In this document: piece by piece, positions 51,393 to 59,284 of the stretch
How positions within the stretch are numbered: the stretch's first letter is position 1
Layout: every line of letters starts with the position of its first letter
Assembly: GCF_022317005.1 (NCBI RefSeq)
Contig: NZ_CP081006.1
Location: 1,612,001 to 1,676,000 of the forward strand
Source of the DNA: Mycobacterium sp. IDR2000157661
GTDB taxonomy: Bacteria; Actinomycetota; Actinomycetes; Mycobacteriales; Mycobacteriaceae
Reading direction: 5' to 3'
DNA length: 64,000 bases
Program-made: the position numbers and the translations under genes
Notes under the pieces: model-generated
The model's database searches: none
Seen by the model: the letters and a program-made list of their open reading frames with translations, nothing else
What the model was told of the DNA's origin: nothing

Positions 51393-52163
51393 GTGCAGGT
51401 ATCCCGGCGTGAGGCACTGCGCTACGCCGGCGCGTTGTCGGCACTGGCCGGCCTCGGCGCAGTATCGGCCGGTACCCACCCGCCTCCGGCGGCGGCTGCC
51501 CCTCCCACGCTGATCGACTACGCCATGCGCCAGATCCCGGCGCAGGACATCCGGGCCGCCGGCCACGCCGGAGTGATCAACTACGTCTCGACCTCACGGC
51601 CGGGCTCTTCGTTCGGCGCCAAGCCGATCACGCTGCCCTACGCCCGGTCGCTTTCCGCAGCCGGCTTGGTGATCGTCAGTAACTACCAGTACGGCAAGCC
51701 GGGTGGAACCGCGCCGTCGGACTTCACCCGCGGGTACGCCGGTGGCGTCGCTGACGCTCGCACCGGCTGGCACCTCCACACCGCCGCCGGGGGCGGACGC
51801 AACGCACCGATCTTCTTCAGCGTCGACGACGACATCGACCGCCAGGCATACCTCAACCTGGTGCTGCCCTGGTTTCGCGGAATCAATTCGGTGATCGGCG
51901 TGCAGCGCACCGGGATCTACGGGGGCATCAAGGCGTGCCAGTGGGCTGCCGCCGACGGTGTCCTCGGAAAGTCACGCACACCCGGTCGCGTCTGGGCCTG
52001 GCAGACCCGGTCCTGGTCCAACGGGCAGATCTACCCGGCCGCGGTTCTCTACCAGCGCATCATCGACACCGCCTCCAATCCCGGACCGGTGGTCGGCGGC
52101 ATCCGCGTCGACGTCAACGACGTGCTGGCCCAGGATTGCGGCCAGTGGAACCTTCACACGTGA
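51393..52163 (+). CDS. Tat-exported DUF1906 glycosidase-like protein (Rv2525c-like)
   Basis: A 256-residue exported protein. The Tat signal SRREALRYAGALSALAGL (RR at about 5-6) ends near 40. The mature domain is a DUF1906 TIM-barrel: TLIDYAMRQIPAQDIRAAGH, then SNYQYGK, IFFSVDDDIDR, GIYGGIKACQWA, VWAWQTRSW and the end RVDVNDVLAQDCGQW. Rv2525c is a Tat substrate with this fold, thought to act on peptidoglycan or another wall polymer. The active Asp/Glu are probably those in SVDDD and IRVDVND. It converges with a wall-hydrolase-like gene. Confidence 0.88.
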   Translation: MQVSRREALRYAGALSALAGLGAVSAGTHPPPAAAAPPTLIDYAMRQIPAQDIRAAGHAGVINYVSTSRPGSSFGAKPITLPYARSLSAAGLVIVSNYQYGKPGGTAPSDFTRGYAGGVADARTGWHLHTAAGGGRNAPIFFSVDDDIDRQAYLNLVLPWFRGINSVIGVQRTGIYGGIKACQWAAADGVLGKSRTPGRVWAWQTRSWSNGQIYPAAVLYQRIIDTASNPGPVVGGIRVDVNDVLAQDCGQWNLHT

Positions 52164-52175
52164 GCGATGGGCGAT

Positions 52176-53267
52176 TCAGCCGCGCGGCAGCGTGGTGATG
52201 TGCACGTGGTCGAAGTGGCCGTATCCCGACCCTCGCGGACCGGCCGGCGTGTAGTACGTGCCACGCCAGATCACGTCCTGTAACCCGAACCGGCCCGCAT
52301 TGGCCATCGCGAACGCAAGGATCTCGTTGCCGATGGCGATGCCCTCAGGGCTTTCCGGGTTCGGGATCATGATGTCGATCGCCAGGCCGCGGGGATGCCA
52401 CGGCTTCGAGTCCGGCCGGACCCCGTCGATAGTGGCGATCTGTGGAAACCGGGCGCTGATGGCCCTGGCCGCCAGGACGGTGTTGGGCTGCAACCCGGCC
52501 TCGTTCGCGACGCCGACGGGCAGCGCCTCCGGGATGGCGAGGGCGACAGCCGGGGGGGCTGCCGCAGGGGCACCGGGCATCGCGACGATCGCCGGGTCCT
52601 GCGGGGCGGGCTGAGCCTGCGGCGGCGGTGGGACCGCGTTGTCGAAGACGGCTTGCTGTTGCGGTGTCAACGCGGCGTACTGCGCCTCCGCGGCGGCGAT
52701 CTTGCGCAGCAGGTCGTTCCACTTGGTCTGAAGTTCTGCCTGAACCGAGGCGGCTTGCTCGGCCGCGGCCCGAGCGTCCGCGGCCGATTTCTCTGAGGCC
52801 TGGGCGGCGGCCGCCGCGCGCTCGCGCGTCGCGTGAAACGCCCTCATCTGCTTGGCCGTCGTCGCGCCTACCGTGCGCTGCAGCGACAGCTTGTCGATCA
52901 GTTGCTGCGGCGAGGCCGCGGTCAGCAGCGCCGCCATCTGACCCTGACGGCCACTCATGTAGTCCATCGCCGCGATCCGGTCGACCGCGGCCTGATAGGG
53001 CGCGAGCTGGGAGTTCGCGACGGCGAGGGCCTCGAGGTCGGTGCGGTGGCGGTCTTCGGCCGCGGTCTGGGCGTCCAGTCGCGCGTCGGCGTCGCGTTGT
53101 GCGGCCGTGACGGCCTCGCGGGTCTGCACCGCCTGAATGGACAGCTCGTTGAGTCGGGCCAGTGCGTCAGCCGCCGGGTCCGCCTGAACGCCGGCCATCG
53201 ACATAAGGAACACCAGAACAGCGGCCGCTAAGCCGCACGCCGTCCGCCGAAATGAATGGATTGCCAC
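52176..53267 (-). CDS. Secreted coiled-coil protein with a C-terminal M15/VanY-like (ARB-07466-like) domain
   Basis: A 363-residue exported protein. A signal peptide (to about 30, ending VQADP) is followed by a long coiled coil (30-205, rich in Ala, Gln and Glu), a Pro/Ala-rich linker (210-240) and a C-terminal domain (250-363). There HPRGLAIDIM and HFDHVHIT give the HxxGxAxD and HxH pattern of LAS-type (VanY/M15) zinc peptidases, so it probably cuts peptidoglycan peptides. The coiled coil resembles the control region of RipA/RipC-type enzymes. The GTG at 53267 is preceded by GAAGGA; a TTG upstream is possible. Confidence 0.85.
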   Translation of the reverse strand: MAIHSFRRTACGLAAAVLVFLMSMAGVQADPAADALARLNELSIQAVQTREAVTAAQRDADARLDAQTAAEDRHRTDLEALAVANSQLAPYQAAVDRIAAMDYMSGRQGQMAALLTAASPQQLIDKLSLQRTVGATTAKQMRAFHATRERAAAAAQASEKSAADARAAAEQAASVQAELQTKWNDLLRKIAAAEAQYAALTPQQQAVFDNAVPPPPQAQPAPQDPAIVAMPGAPAAAPPAVALAIPEALPVGVANEAGLQPNTVLAARAISARFPQIATIDGVRPDSKPWHPRGLAIDIMIPNPESPEGIAIGNEILAFAMANAGRFGLQDVIWRGTYYTPAGPRGSGYGHFDHVHITTLPRG

Positions 53268-53400
53268 GATCCTTCGTTGCAAGGACCGAGCCCGGTCCGG
53301 CCTGCTACGTCCCGGACAGGGTACGAAGTCGTCGTGACGATGTCCACCCGTCGCTCAGGTACCGCGGATTCGGGGTCTTGCCGCGAATGTGACGGGCTGC

Positions 53401-53814
53401 TTAGTCGATCGCATCGGCGAGAGGCCAAGCGCGAGCCAAGCGCTGATCCGTGGTCAGCAGCACGAAATCTGCGGTATCGGCGAGTTCGACGTAGAACGCG
53501 TCGGTGAGGCGAAGAGTCTCACGGCGTGCCCATGCGCCAACAAGCAGCGGAGCCAGATCGTGGCGGGTCATCGGTGCCTGGCTCAACTCACTCAGCGCCA
53601 CATCGACCTGCGCAACGGTGAGCACACCGGCACGTTGCATGCGACCGAGCGCCGACAACACCTCGGCGTCGAAGTGTGCCGGCGCATGCATCACCGTATT
53701 AGCCAGCCGTGCGCGTACCGCCGGATACCGATCATCCGTGCGAGCAAGTAGATCGACCATCACACTGGCGTCGATGACCACATGCTCAGGTGGCGGGGCC
53801 GAGGTCGTGCTCAC
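53401..53814 (-). CDS. VapC-type toxin (PIN-domain ribonuclease), second system
   Basis: A 137-residue PIN-domain protein. The metal acids are visible: Asp in VVIDASVMVDLLA, Glu in HFDAEVLSALGR, Asp in LRLTDAFYVELAD and Asp in LLTTDQRLARAW. It should be an RNase. The GTG at 53814 overlaps the antitoxin stop (GTGA, 53811-53814). This is a different family branch from the 36.4 kb VapC: the N-terminus and core differ clearly. Confidence 0.9.
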   Translation of the reverse strand: MSTTSAPPPEHVVIDASVMVDLLARTDDRYPAVRARLANTVMHAPAHFDAEVLSALGRMQRAGVLTVAQVDVALSELSQAPMTRHDLAPLLVGAWARRETLRLTDAFYVELADTADFVLLTTDQRLARAWPLADAID

Positions 53815-54029
53815 GCTCCGAACTCGTCACGGGCGGCATCGATCGCATCAAGCACGTCGTCATGCCGAGCGCCGGTGCCTCTGGCCTCCAGCCGGTCAAG
53901 CCATGCCTCGGTGCCAGAACGCTCCAGCTCAGCGCTGATCGCTGCCTGCGTCAACGCCGAGATATTCAAGCCCAGCGCCCTTGCGCGTTCGGCCAGCTCG
54001 TCTGGGACGTACACATTCAACCGGGCCAT
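53811..54029 (-). CDS. VapB-type antitoxin, second system
   Basis: A 72-residue antitoxin. The N-terminal DNA-binding head is MARLNVYVPDELAERARALG, then NISALTQAAISAELERSG, a ribbon-helix-helix pattern. The tail DDVLDAIDAARDEFGA would wrap the toxin. The ATG at 54029 follows a TATATT -10 by seven bases, so it is probably leaderless, and the operon is autoregulated. Earlier in-frame starts would lie inside the promoter. Confidence 0.88.
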   Translation of the reverse strand: MARLNVYVPDELAERARALGLNISALTQAAISAELERSGTEAWLDRLEARGTGARHDDVLDAIDAARDEFGA

Positions 54030-54036
54030 ACACACC

Positions 54037-54042
54037 AATATA
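54037..54042 (-). promoter_or_regulatory. -10 box of a leaderless promoter (second vapB)
   Basis: On the minus strand TATATT, seven bases (GGTGTGT), then the ATG at 54029. A GTGTGT-rich direct repeat flanks the box on both sides and may be the antitoxin site. Confidence 0.65.
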
Positions 54043-54072
54043 CACACACTCGCGTATGTCGACCCCAAGCGC

Positions 54073-54422
54073 CTAGTTCGGTCCGGGCCACGCATGCAGC
54101 AGCATCGGATGCGGCCGGGCAGGCCTAACACAACGGCGGATCCAGTCGTCGCCTAAGTCGAACGTGAATTGACACTCTGCTCCGGGCCCCACGACCCGAG
54201 CGACCTTGGCCGACTCGACATTCAATGGCTGAGTGATGGGCCCGCCGCTCGACACGGCGATCTCCGCGCCCGTCTCCTCGTCGGTGACCACTCGTCCGTC
54301 AGCAAGGGGTGAACATCGACAGGTGTGACCGGTCCCACCTCGGCCACAGTTATTCCTCGCGCCCGCCGAGCAGCTCCACCGTCACCGACAACCACGTGCG
54401 CGCCATCCTCCGAGGATCGCAC
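54073..54422 (-). pseudogene. Frameshifted gene remnant, possibly pRiA4b ORF-3-like
   Basis: Two overlapping frames read as one protein when joined: from GTG 54422 the part ends ...EVGPVTPVDVHPLL, and a second frame continues ADGRVVTDEETGAEIAVSSG up to stop 54073. The joint is near 54305-54315, so one base is lost or gained there. The C-terminal FDLGDDW after CQFT is similar to the FDFGDDW motif of pRiA4b ORF-3/IS1096-type proteins. The identity is weak, and the C-terminus looks cut (LLHAWPGPN). It lies just upstream of the second vapBC, perhaps a mobile remnant. Confidence 0.45.
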
Positions 54423-54514
54423 TGGCGGTCATGACGTGGTGGTCAGCGCTCGTTGGCCGAACAGTCGGCACTTCTCACCGAGGCCTACGACCCACCGGTA
54501 CAGTCGGGAACACC

Positions 54515-54976
54515 ATGGTCAGTGTTCGGCGAATGATGTTCCTGCTCTTTGTCATGATCGCGAGCACTGTCCTCGGCTCAGCTACCGCCGTCGCTTCCGA
54601 ACTGAGCGACTATCGCTGGGAGCGTCGTCCCCTACTGGTGTTCGCGCCGACGGACAGCGATCCGCGGCTCGCCGAAACGCTGAGCCGAATCGAGGCGAGT
54701 CGGTGTGACTTCGTCACTCGTGACATGGTGCTCGGCGTGGTGGTGGGCGAGGGCACCAGCACGCTCGATGGCCAGGTCATGAACTCCGATGAGTCACAAC
54801 GGCTGACGACGCAGTATGGAATCGGTGAGGACGCCTTGAGCGTGGTGTTGATCGGCAAAGACGGCGGCGAGAAACTGCGCGTCAAGGATGTACCGGATCT
54901 TCAATCGATTTATGCCGTGATCGATGGCATGCCGATGCGCAGCCGCGAGATGAGTGCCGATCCGAGTCGGTGTTGA
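54515..54976 (+). CDS. DUF4174 exported protein
   Basis: A 153-residue secreted protein. Signal peptide about 1-28 (MFLLFVMIASTVLGSATAVA). The mature DUF4174 domain, WERRPLLVFAPTDSDPRLAE to LSVVLIGKDGGEKLR, has a thioredoxin-like order but no CxxC; it ends DLQSIYAVIDGMPMRSREM. Its function is not known. It ends inside the next gene: GTGTTGA at 54970-54976 holds both the start of the lipoprotein gene and this stop, so the two are translated together. Confidence 0.83.
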   Translation: MVSVRRMMFLLFVMIASTVLGSATAVASELSDYRWERRPLLVFAPTDSDPRLAETLSRIEASRCDFVTRDMVLGVVVGEGTSTLDGQVMNSDESQRLTTQYGIGEDALSVVLIGKDGGEKLRVKDVPDLQSIYAVIDGMPMRSREMSADPSRC

Positions 54977-55650
54977 CGGCGGTGCGCCGCGGGTGCCGAC
55001 GTGGTCTTGTCGGCATCGCGATCGCGTGCTCGGCGCTGCTGGTGGTGTCGTGCGGAAGCGCCGGGCGATCCGCGAACGCCGACAAGACGACGAACACGCC
55101 GGGGGCTCCTGGCTCGTCCGCCCAAGCACCCGTGTCCGAAGGGCGCGACGTCGCTCTCGTCGACCTCGGCGATGCCAACGAAGTGGCCGGCTGGACAACG
55201 GTCAACGACCCCGTCATGGGCGGCAGGTCCACCTCGACGATCACCTTCGGCGCCGGTGGCCTCGTGTTCTCGGGGGACATCTCGCTGGAGAACAACGGCG
55301 GTTTCGCCTCGGCGCGCAGTCCGCAGGACCCCGAGATCGGGCGACGAGCAGCAGGCGCCACGTCGCTGCGCGTGCACGCTGTGGGCGACGGCAAGACCTA
55401 CGTGCTCAGAGTGGGCGATGCAGGGCAGCCATGGTCCTACATCCAGCGTTTCGCCACCGAGGCCGGCATCTCGCGCATCTACGAACTGCCCATCGCGGGC
55501 TTCCAACCGGTTGGCACGCGCCTCGATCCCGCACCCGATGCGCCCCAGACGCTGGATCCGTCATCCATCAACCAGGTGGCGGTCTACATTCTCGACAAGC
55601 AGCAGGGCCGCTTCGAAATCACGATCAGCGCGATCGACGCCACAGCCTGA
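54970..55650 (+). CDS. CIA30-domain lipoprotein
   Basis: A 226-residue lipoprotein. The lipobox LVVSC places the lipid-bearing Cys at 28, after a hydrophobic 13-27 stretch and preceding Arg. A Gly/Ser/Thr-rich linker leads to a CIA30 domain (complex I intermediate-associated protein 30-like, a beta-jelly-roll): GWTTVNDPVMGGRSTSTI, then GLVFSGDISLENNGGFASAR, the family core. In other organisms this fold helps assemble complexes or binds sugar. It is unusual as an outer-face lipoprotein. It overlaps the DUF4174 gene by 7 bases. Confidence 0.87.
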   Translation: MLTAVRRGCRRGLVGIAIACSALLVVSCGSAGRSANADKTTNTPGAPGSSAQAPVSEGRDVALVDLGDANEVAGWTTVNDPVMGGRSTSTITFGAGGLVFSGDISLENNGGFASARSPQDPEIGRRAAGATSLRVHAVGDGKTYVLRVGDAGQPWSYIQRFATEAGISRIYELPIAGFQPVGTRLDPAPDAPQTLDPSSINQVAVYILDKQQGRFEITISAIDATA

Positions 55651-55670
55651 GTCGCGCCCACCCCCACCCC

Positions 55671-58226
55671 GTGACCAACATTGCCTCCCCGCTGCTCGCC
55701 TCCGCAGGCGATCTGACCACCCTGCGTGCGAGCAGCGCCGATCCCGACGAGCTGTTCGCCTCCTTCGCCGCGTGGGCCGATGCGAACGGCACCCAGCTGT
55801 ACCCGGCGCAGGAGGAGGCGCTGATTGAGCTGGTCAGCGGCGCGAACGTCGTGCTGGCGACGCCGACCGGTTCGGGGAAGTCACTGGTGGCCACCGGCGC
55901 GCTGTACGCAGCGCTGGCTCGCTCTTCGGTGGGAAACGGCCGCAGCTACTACACCGCGCCGATCAAGGCGCTGGTCAGTGAGAAGTTCTTCGCCCTCTGC
56001 GACATCTTCGGTGCGGCCCATGTCGGGATGCTGACCGGTGATGCCTCGGTCAATCGGGAGGCGCCGATCATCGCCTGCACCGCAGAGATATTGGCCAACA
56101 CCGCACTGCGCGAGGGTGCCGCGGCCGACATCGGCCTGGCCGTCCTCGACGAGTTCCACTTCTACGGCGACCCGGATCGTGGCTGGGCATGGCAGGTGCC
56201 GCTGCTGGAGCTGCCGAACGCCCAGTTCCTGCTCATGTCGGCGACGCTGGGCGACGTGACGTTCCTGCGCGAGGACCTGACCCGGCGTACCGGCAGGCCC
56301 ACGGCGCTGGTGGCCAACGCCGACCGTCCGGTTCCGTTGTTCTTCTCCTACGCGACCACACCGATGCACGAGACGATCCATGAGCTCGTCGAGACCAGGC
56401 AGTCGCCCGTCTACGTCGTCCACTTCACGCAGGCCTCCGCCCTGGAACGGGCGCAGGCGCTGATGAGCGTCAACGTCAGCACGAAGGAGGAGAAGGCCGC
56501 GATCGCCGACATGATCGGTGCGTTCCGGTTCTCGTCGGCCTTCGGTACAACGCTGTCGCGGCTCGTCCGGCACGGCATCGGTGTTCACCACGCCGGCATG
56601 CTGCCCAAGTATCGGCGGCTCGTCGAGCAGTTGGCGCAGGCCGGTCTGCTGAAGATCATCTGCGGCACCGACACGCTCGGCGTTGGGATCAACGTGCCGA
56701 TCCGCACGGTGGTGTTCGCCGCGCTATCGAAGTACGACGGCACCCGCAGCCGGCTGCTCACTGCCCGCGAGTTCCATCAGATCGCGGGGCGGGCGGGTCG
56801 CGCGGGCTACGACACCGCGGGCACCGTCGTCGTGCAGGCACCCGAGCACGAGGTGGCCAACCTCAAGCAGTTCGCCAAGGTCGCCGACGACCCGAAGAAG
56901 CGCCGGAAGCTGGTGCGCCGCAAGGTTCCCGAGGGGATGGTGCCGTGGAGCGAGGCGACGATGAAGCGCCTGATCGATGCGGCACCCGAGCCCCTGACGA
57001 GCAATATGAAGGTGTCGACGGCGATGATCCTCGACGTCGTCGACCGGGAGGGCGACCCGTTCGCCGCGATGCGCCGCCTGCTCACCGACAACCATGAGCC
57101 GCGCAAGCGTCAGCTGACCCTCATCCGTGAGGCCGTCGGCATCGCCCGGTCGCTGCTGCAGGCAGGGGTGGTGGAGCGGCTCGCCGAACCCGACCCCGAC
57201 GGCAGGCGCTACCGCCTGACCGTCGACCTGCCCCCCGACTTCGCGCTGAACCAGCCATTGTCGACGTTCGCGCTCGCCGCGGTCGACGTGCTCGATTCAG
57301 AAGCGAAAACCCATGCGCTGGACGTCGTTTCGGTCATCGAGGCGACGCTGGAGGATCCGCGGCAGATCCTGGCGGCGCAGCTGAAGAAGGCCAGGGGCGA
57401 GGCCATCGCTCAGATGAAGGCCGACGGCATCGAGTACGACGAGCGGATCGAGCTGCTCGACGACGTCAGCTATCCCAAGCCGCTCGACGAACTGCTCGGC
57501 CACGTCTACGAGGTGTACCTGCAGAGCAATCCGTGGGCCGCCGACGCGCAGCTGTCGCCGAAGTCGGTGGTGCGCGAGATGTGGGAGCGCGCGTTCACCT
57601 TCCGCGAGTTCGTCAGCGTCTATGGGCTGACCCGCTCCGAGGGCGCGCTGCTGCGGTATCTCTCCGACGCGTTCAAGGCGCTGCGATCCGGCGTTCCCGC
57701 TGCCGCGCGGACCGAGGAGCTCACCGACATCGTCGAGTGGCTGGGGGAACTTGTGCGGCAGGTTGATTCGAGCTTGCTCGATGAGTGGGAGCAGCTCACC
57801 AACCCGGACCAGCAGCACGATGCTCCGGTGGCGGTACCGGCCCGACCGCGCCCGCTGACGGGCAACCAGCGGGCGTTCACCGCGATGGTCCGCAACGCGC
57901 TCTTCCGCCGGGTGGAACTGTTCGCCCGGCGGCGCGCCGACGACCTGGGCGCGCTGGACGCTGGATCCGGTTGGACCGCTGACCGGTGGGCAGACGTCAT
58001 CGACGCGTACTTCGACGAGCACGACGAGGTGGGCACCGGTGCCGACGCGCGGGGACCGGCAATGCTGATCATCGACCGGGAGCCGACCGTGTGGCATGTA
58101 CGGCAGATCCTCGACGACCCCGCCGGCGACCACGACTGGGGCTTCGACGTCGACGTCGAGCTGGCGAGGTCGGACGAAGAAGGTGTGGCGGTGATCCGCC
58201 TGGTCGACGCCGGGCGCCTGGACTAG
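55671..58226 (+). CDS. DEAD/DEAH-box helicase (Ski2-like, DUF3516 C-terminus)
   Basis: An 851-residue superfamily-2 RNA helicase. Motif I is ATPTGSGKS (63-71), motif II DEFH (160-163), motif III SATLGD, and motif VI HQIAGRAGRAGYD. The middle region is the typical two-RecA core, then a long C-terminal DUF3516-type domain (about 480-851) with PEPLTSNMKVSTAMILDVVD and WERAFTFREFVSVYGLTRSE. Mycobacteria have such a protein besides HelY. It may act in RNA turnover. The GTG 55671 lies 21 bases after the CIA30 stop, so it could share its transcript. Confidence 0.9.
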   Translation: MTNIASPLLASAGDLTTLRASSADPDELFASFAAWADANGTQLYPAQEEALIELVSGANVVLATPTGSGKSLVATGALYAALARSSVGNGRSYYTAPIKALVSEKFFALCDIFGAAHVGMLTGDASVNREAPIIACTAEILANTALREGAAADIGLAVLDEFHFYGDPDRGWAWQVPLLELPNAQFLLMSATLGDVTFLREDLTRRTGRPTALVANADRPVPLFFSYATTPMHETIHELVETRQSPVYVVHFTQASALERAQALMSVNVSTKEEKAAIADMIGAFRFSSAFGTTLSRLVRHGIGVHHAGMLPKYRRLVEQLAQAGLLKIICGTDTLGVGINVPIRTVVFAALSKYDGTRSRLLTAREFHQIAGRAGRAGYDTAGTVVVQAPEHEVANLKQFAKVADDPKKRRKLVRRKVPEGMVPWSEATMKRLIDAAPEPLTSNMKVSTAMILDVVDREGDPFAAMRRLLTDNHEPRKRQLTLIREAVGIARSLLQAGVVERLAEPDPDGRRYRLTVDLPPDFALNQPLSTFALAAVDVLDSEAKTHALDVVSVIEATLEDPRQILAAQLKKARGEAIAQMKADGIEYDERIELLDDVSYPKPLDELLGHVYEVYLQSNPWAADAQLSPKSVVREMWERAFTFREFVSVYGLTRSEGALLRYLSDAFKALRSGVPAAARTEELTDIVEWLGELVRQVDSSLLDEWEQLTNPDQQHDAPVAVPARPRPLTGNQRAFTAMVRNALFRRVELFARRRADDLGALDAGSGWTADRWADVIDAYFDEHDEVGTGADARGPAMLIIDREPTVWHVRQILDDPAGDHDWGFDVDVELARSDEEGVAVIRLVDAGRLD

Positions 58227-58305
58227 TAGGGCGTCGCTCGACGGGGAAGATCAGGTGTTCGCCGAGATCGCGCGTGTGAACGGTTGCCCTCTGAATTCGA
58301 CAGGC

Positions 58306-58977
58306 TCACCGCGATGCAACTAGCGATGGGCTGCCCACGCCGATGGTGATTCGCGGGCTGGCGGAGGGGTCGAGCCACTTCAGCACTGAGCGCATTTCGT
58401 CGCGACCGATGGCCACACATCCCCAGGTAGGGCTGCCATCGGTCACGTGAAGAAAGATGCCGGAGACGCGTCCCGGTATGCGTTGCGGGTTCACCGCGAT
58501 GTTGACTGCGTAGTCGTAGACGGGTCCGGAATCGTAGAGGTTCTCCGTGACGGACGAGGGTCGGCCCGGCCGGCGCACGTGGGTGTTGTAGGTAGGAGAT
58601 TCGGGATCCTCGTCCCACCAATCCTGATCGGTGGCCTGGAAATACGGCATCCTGGTGCCTGGGTTGGGCTGTCGGCCGAAGGCCTGGTCGAACGTGAACG
58701 TTCCCACGGGAGTGCGGTGCACACCGTCAGCCGGGGCGCCGACACCGAGCGAACCCACTTTGGCGGGCGTCGGTCCCAGGACTACCTTCCACTGCTGACC
58801 AGCCCGCTGATAGGCGGTAAGGGTTCCTGTTGTCGCATCGGCGGCGGGCACACCGACGACGATCCACTGGGTGGGCTGGCCAAGAGATGAAGTGGCAGGC
58901 GCTGCTGCAACCGGCACAGCGAGTGGCAGAGCCAACAGCGCCGCCCCGAGGTGTGCCAGTACTTTTCGCAGTTTCAC
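58306..58977 (-). CDS. L,D-transpeptidase-like (YkuD fold) exported protein
   Basis: A 223-residue secreted protein. Signal peptide VLAHLGAALLALPLAVPVAA, mature part from about 25. The catalytic site GIFLHVTDGSPTWGCVAIGR carries His and Cys in the order of YkuD L,D-transpeptidases (HxxDGSxxxGC). The domain is preceded by GVHRTPVGTFTFDQAFG. The protein lacks the Ig-like domains of LdtMt2 and is more like short YkuD-fold proteins found in many actinobacteria. It may cross-link or trim peptidoglycan. The GTG at 58977 has GAGG 5 bases upstream; a GTG 6 bases earlier (58983) is also possible. Confidence 0.85.
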   Translation of the reverse strand: MKLRKVLAHLGAALLALPLAVPVAAAPATSSLGQPTQWIVVGVPAADATTGTLTAYQRAGQQWKVVLGPTPAKVGSLGVGAPADGVHRTPVGTFTFDQAFGRQPNPGTRMPYFQATDQDWWDEDPESPTYNTHVRRPGRPSSVTENLYDSGPVYDYAVNIAVNPQRIPGRVSGIFLHVTDGSPTWGCVAIGRDEMRSVLKWLDPSASPRITIGVGSPSLVASR

Positions 58978-59284
58978 AGGCACCTCAGGATTCAGGCGAC
59001 ACGATCGCTCTTGGGAGAAGGGTCATGCTAACCGGACGCTGCGACAGGATTGGCCCGGCGAAACCTGTTCGGTGTCAAAGAGAGACCCAGTTGCGACACC
59101 CGGTTGTGTCGTTGATCTGAGGCAGCGTCTACTTGAGCGCGAGAATGCAGCGTCTCTGCCGTACTTCCCATGTCCGCGCGCTTCCACCCGTCACGGAGTG
59201 GGTAGACACTCGTCGTGATGTGCATCACTACAGCCGGCCGTTCGGTGGACGCCGGGCCGTGCTGGCGTCGGGGAGGAGTGACTC
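58978..59284. other. 307-bp divergent intergenic region
   Basis: Between the L,D-transpeptidase-like and SLC13 genes. It must hold both promoters. I see no gene, tRNA, long repeat or strong hairpin. GGGGAGGAG at 59270-59278 is the ribosome site of the SLC13 gene. Confidence 0.6.
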
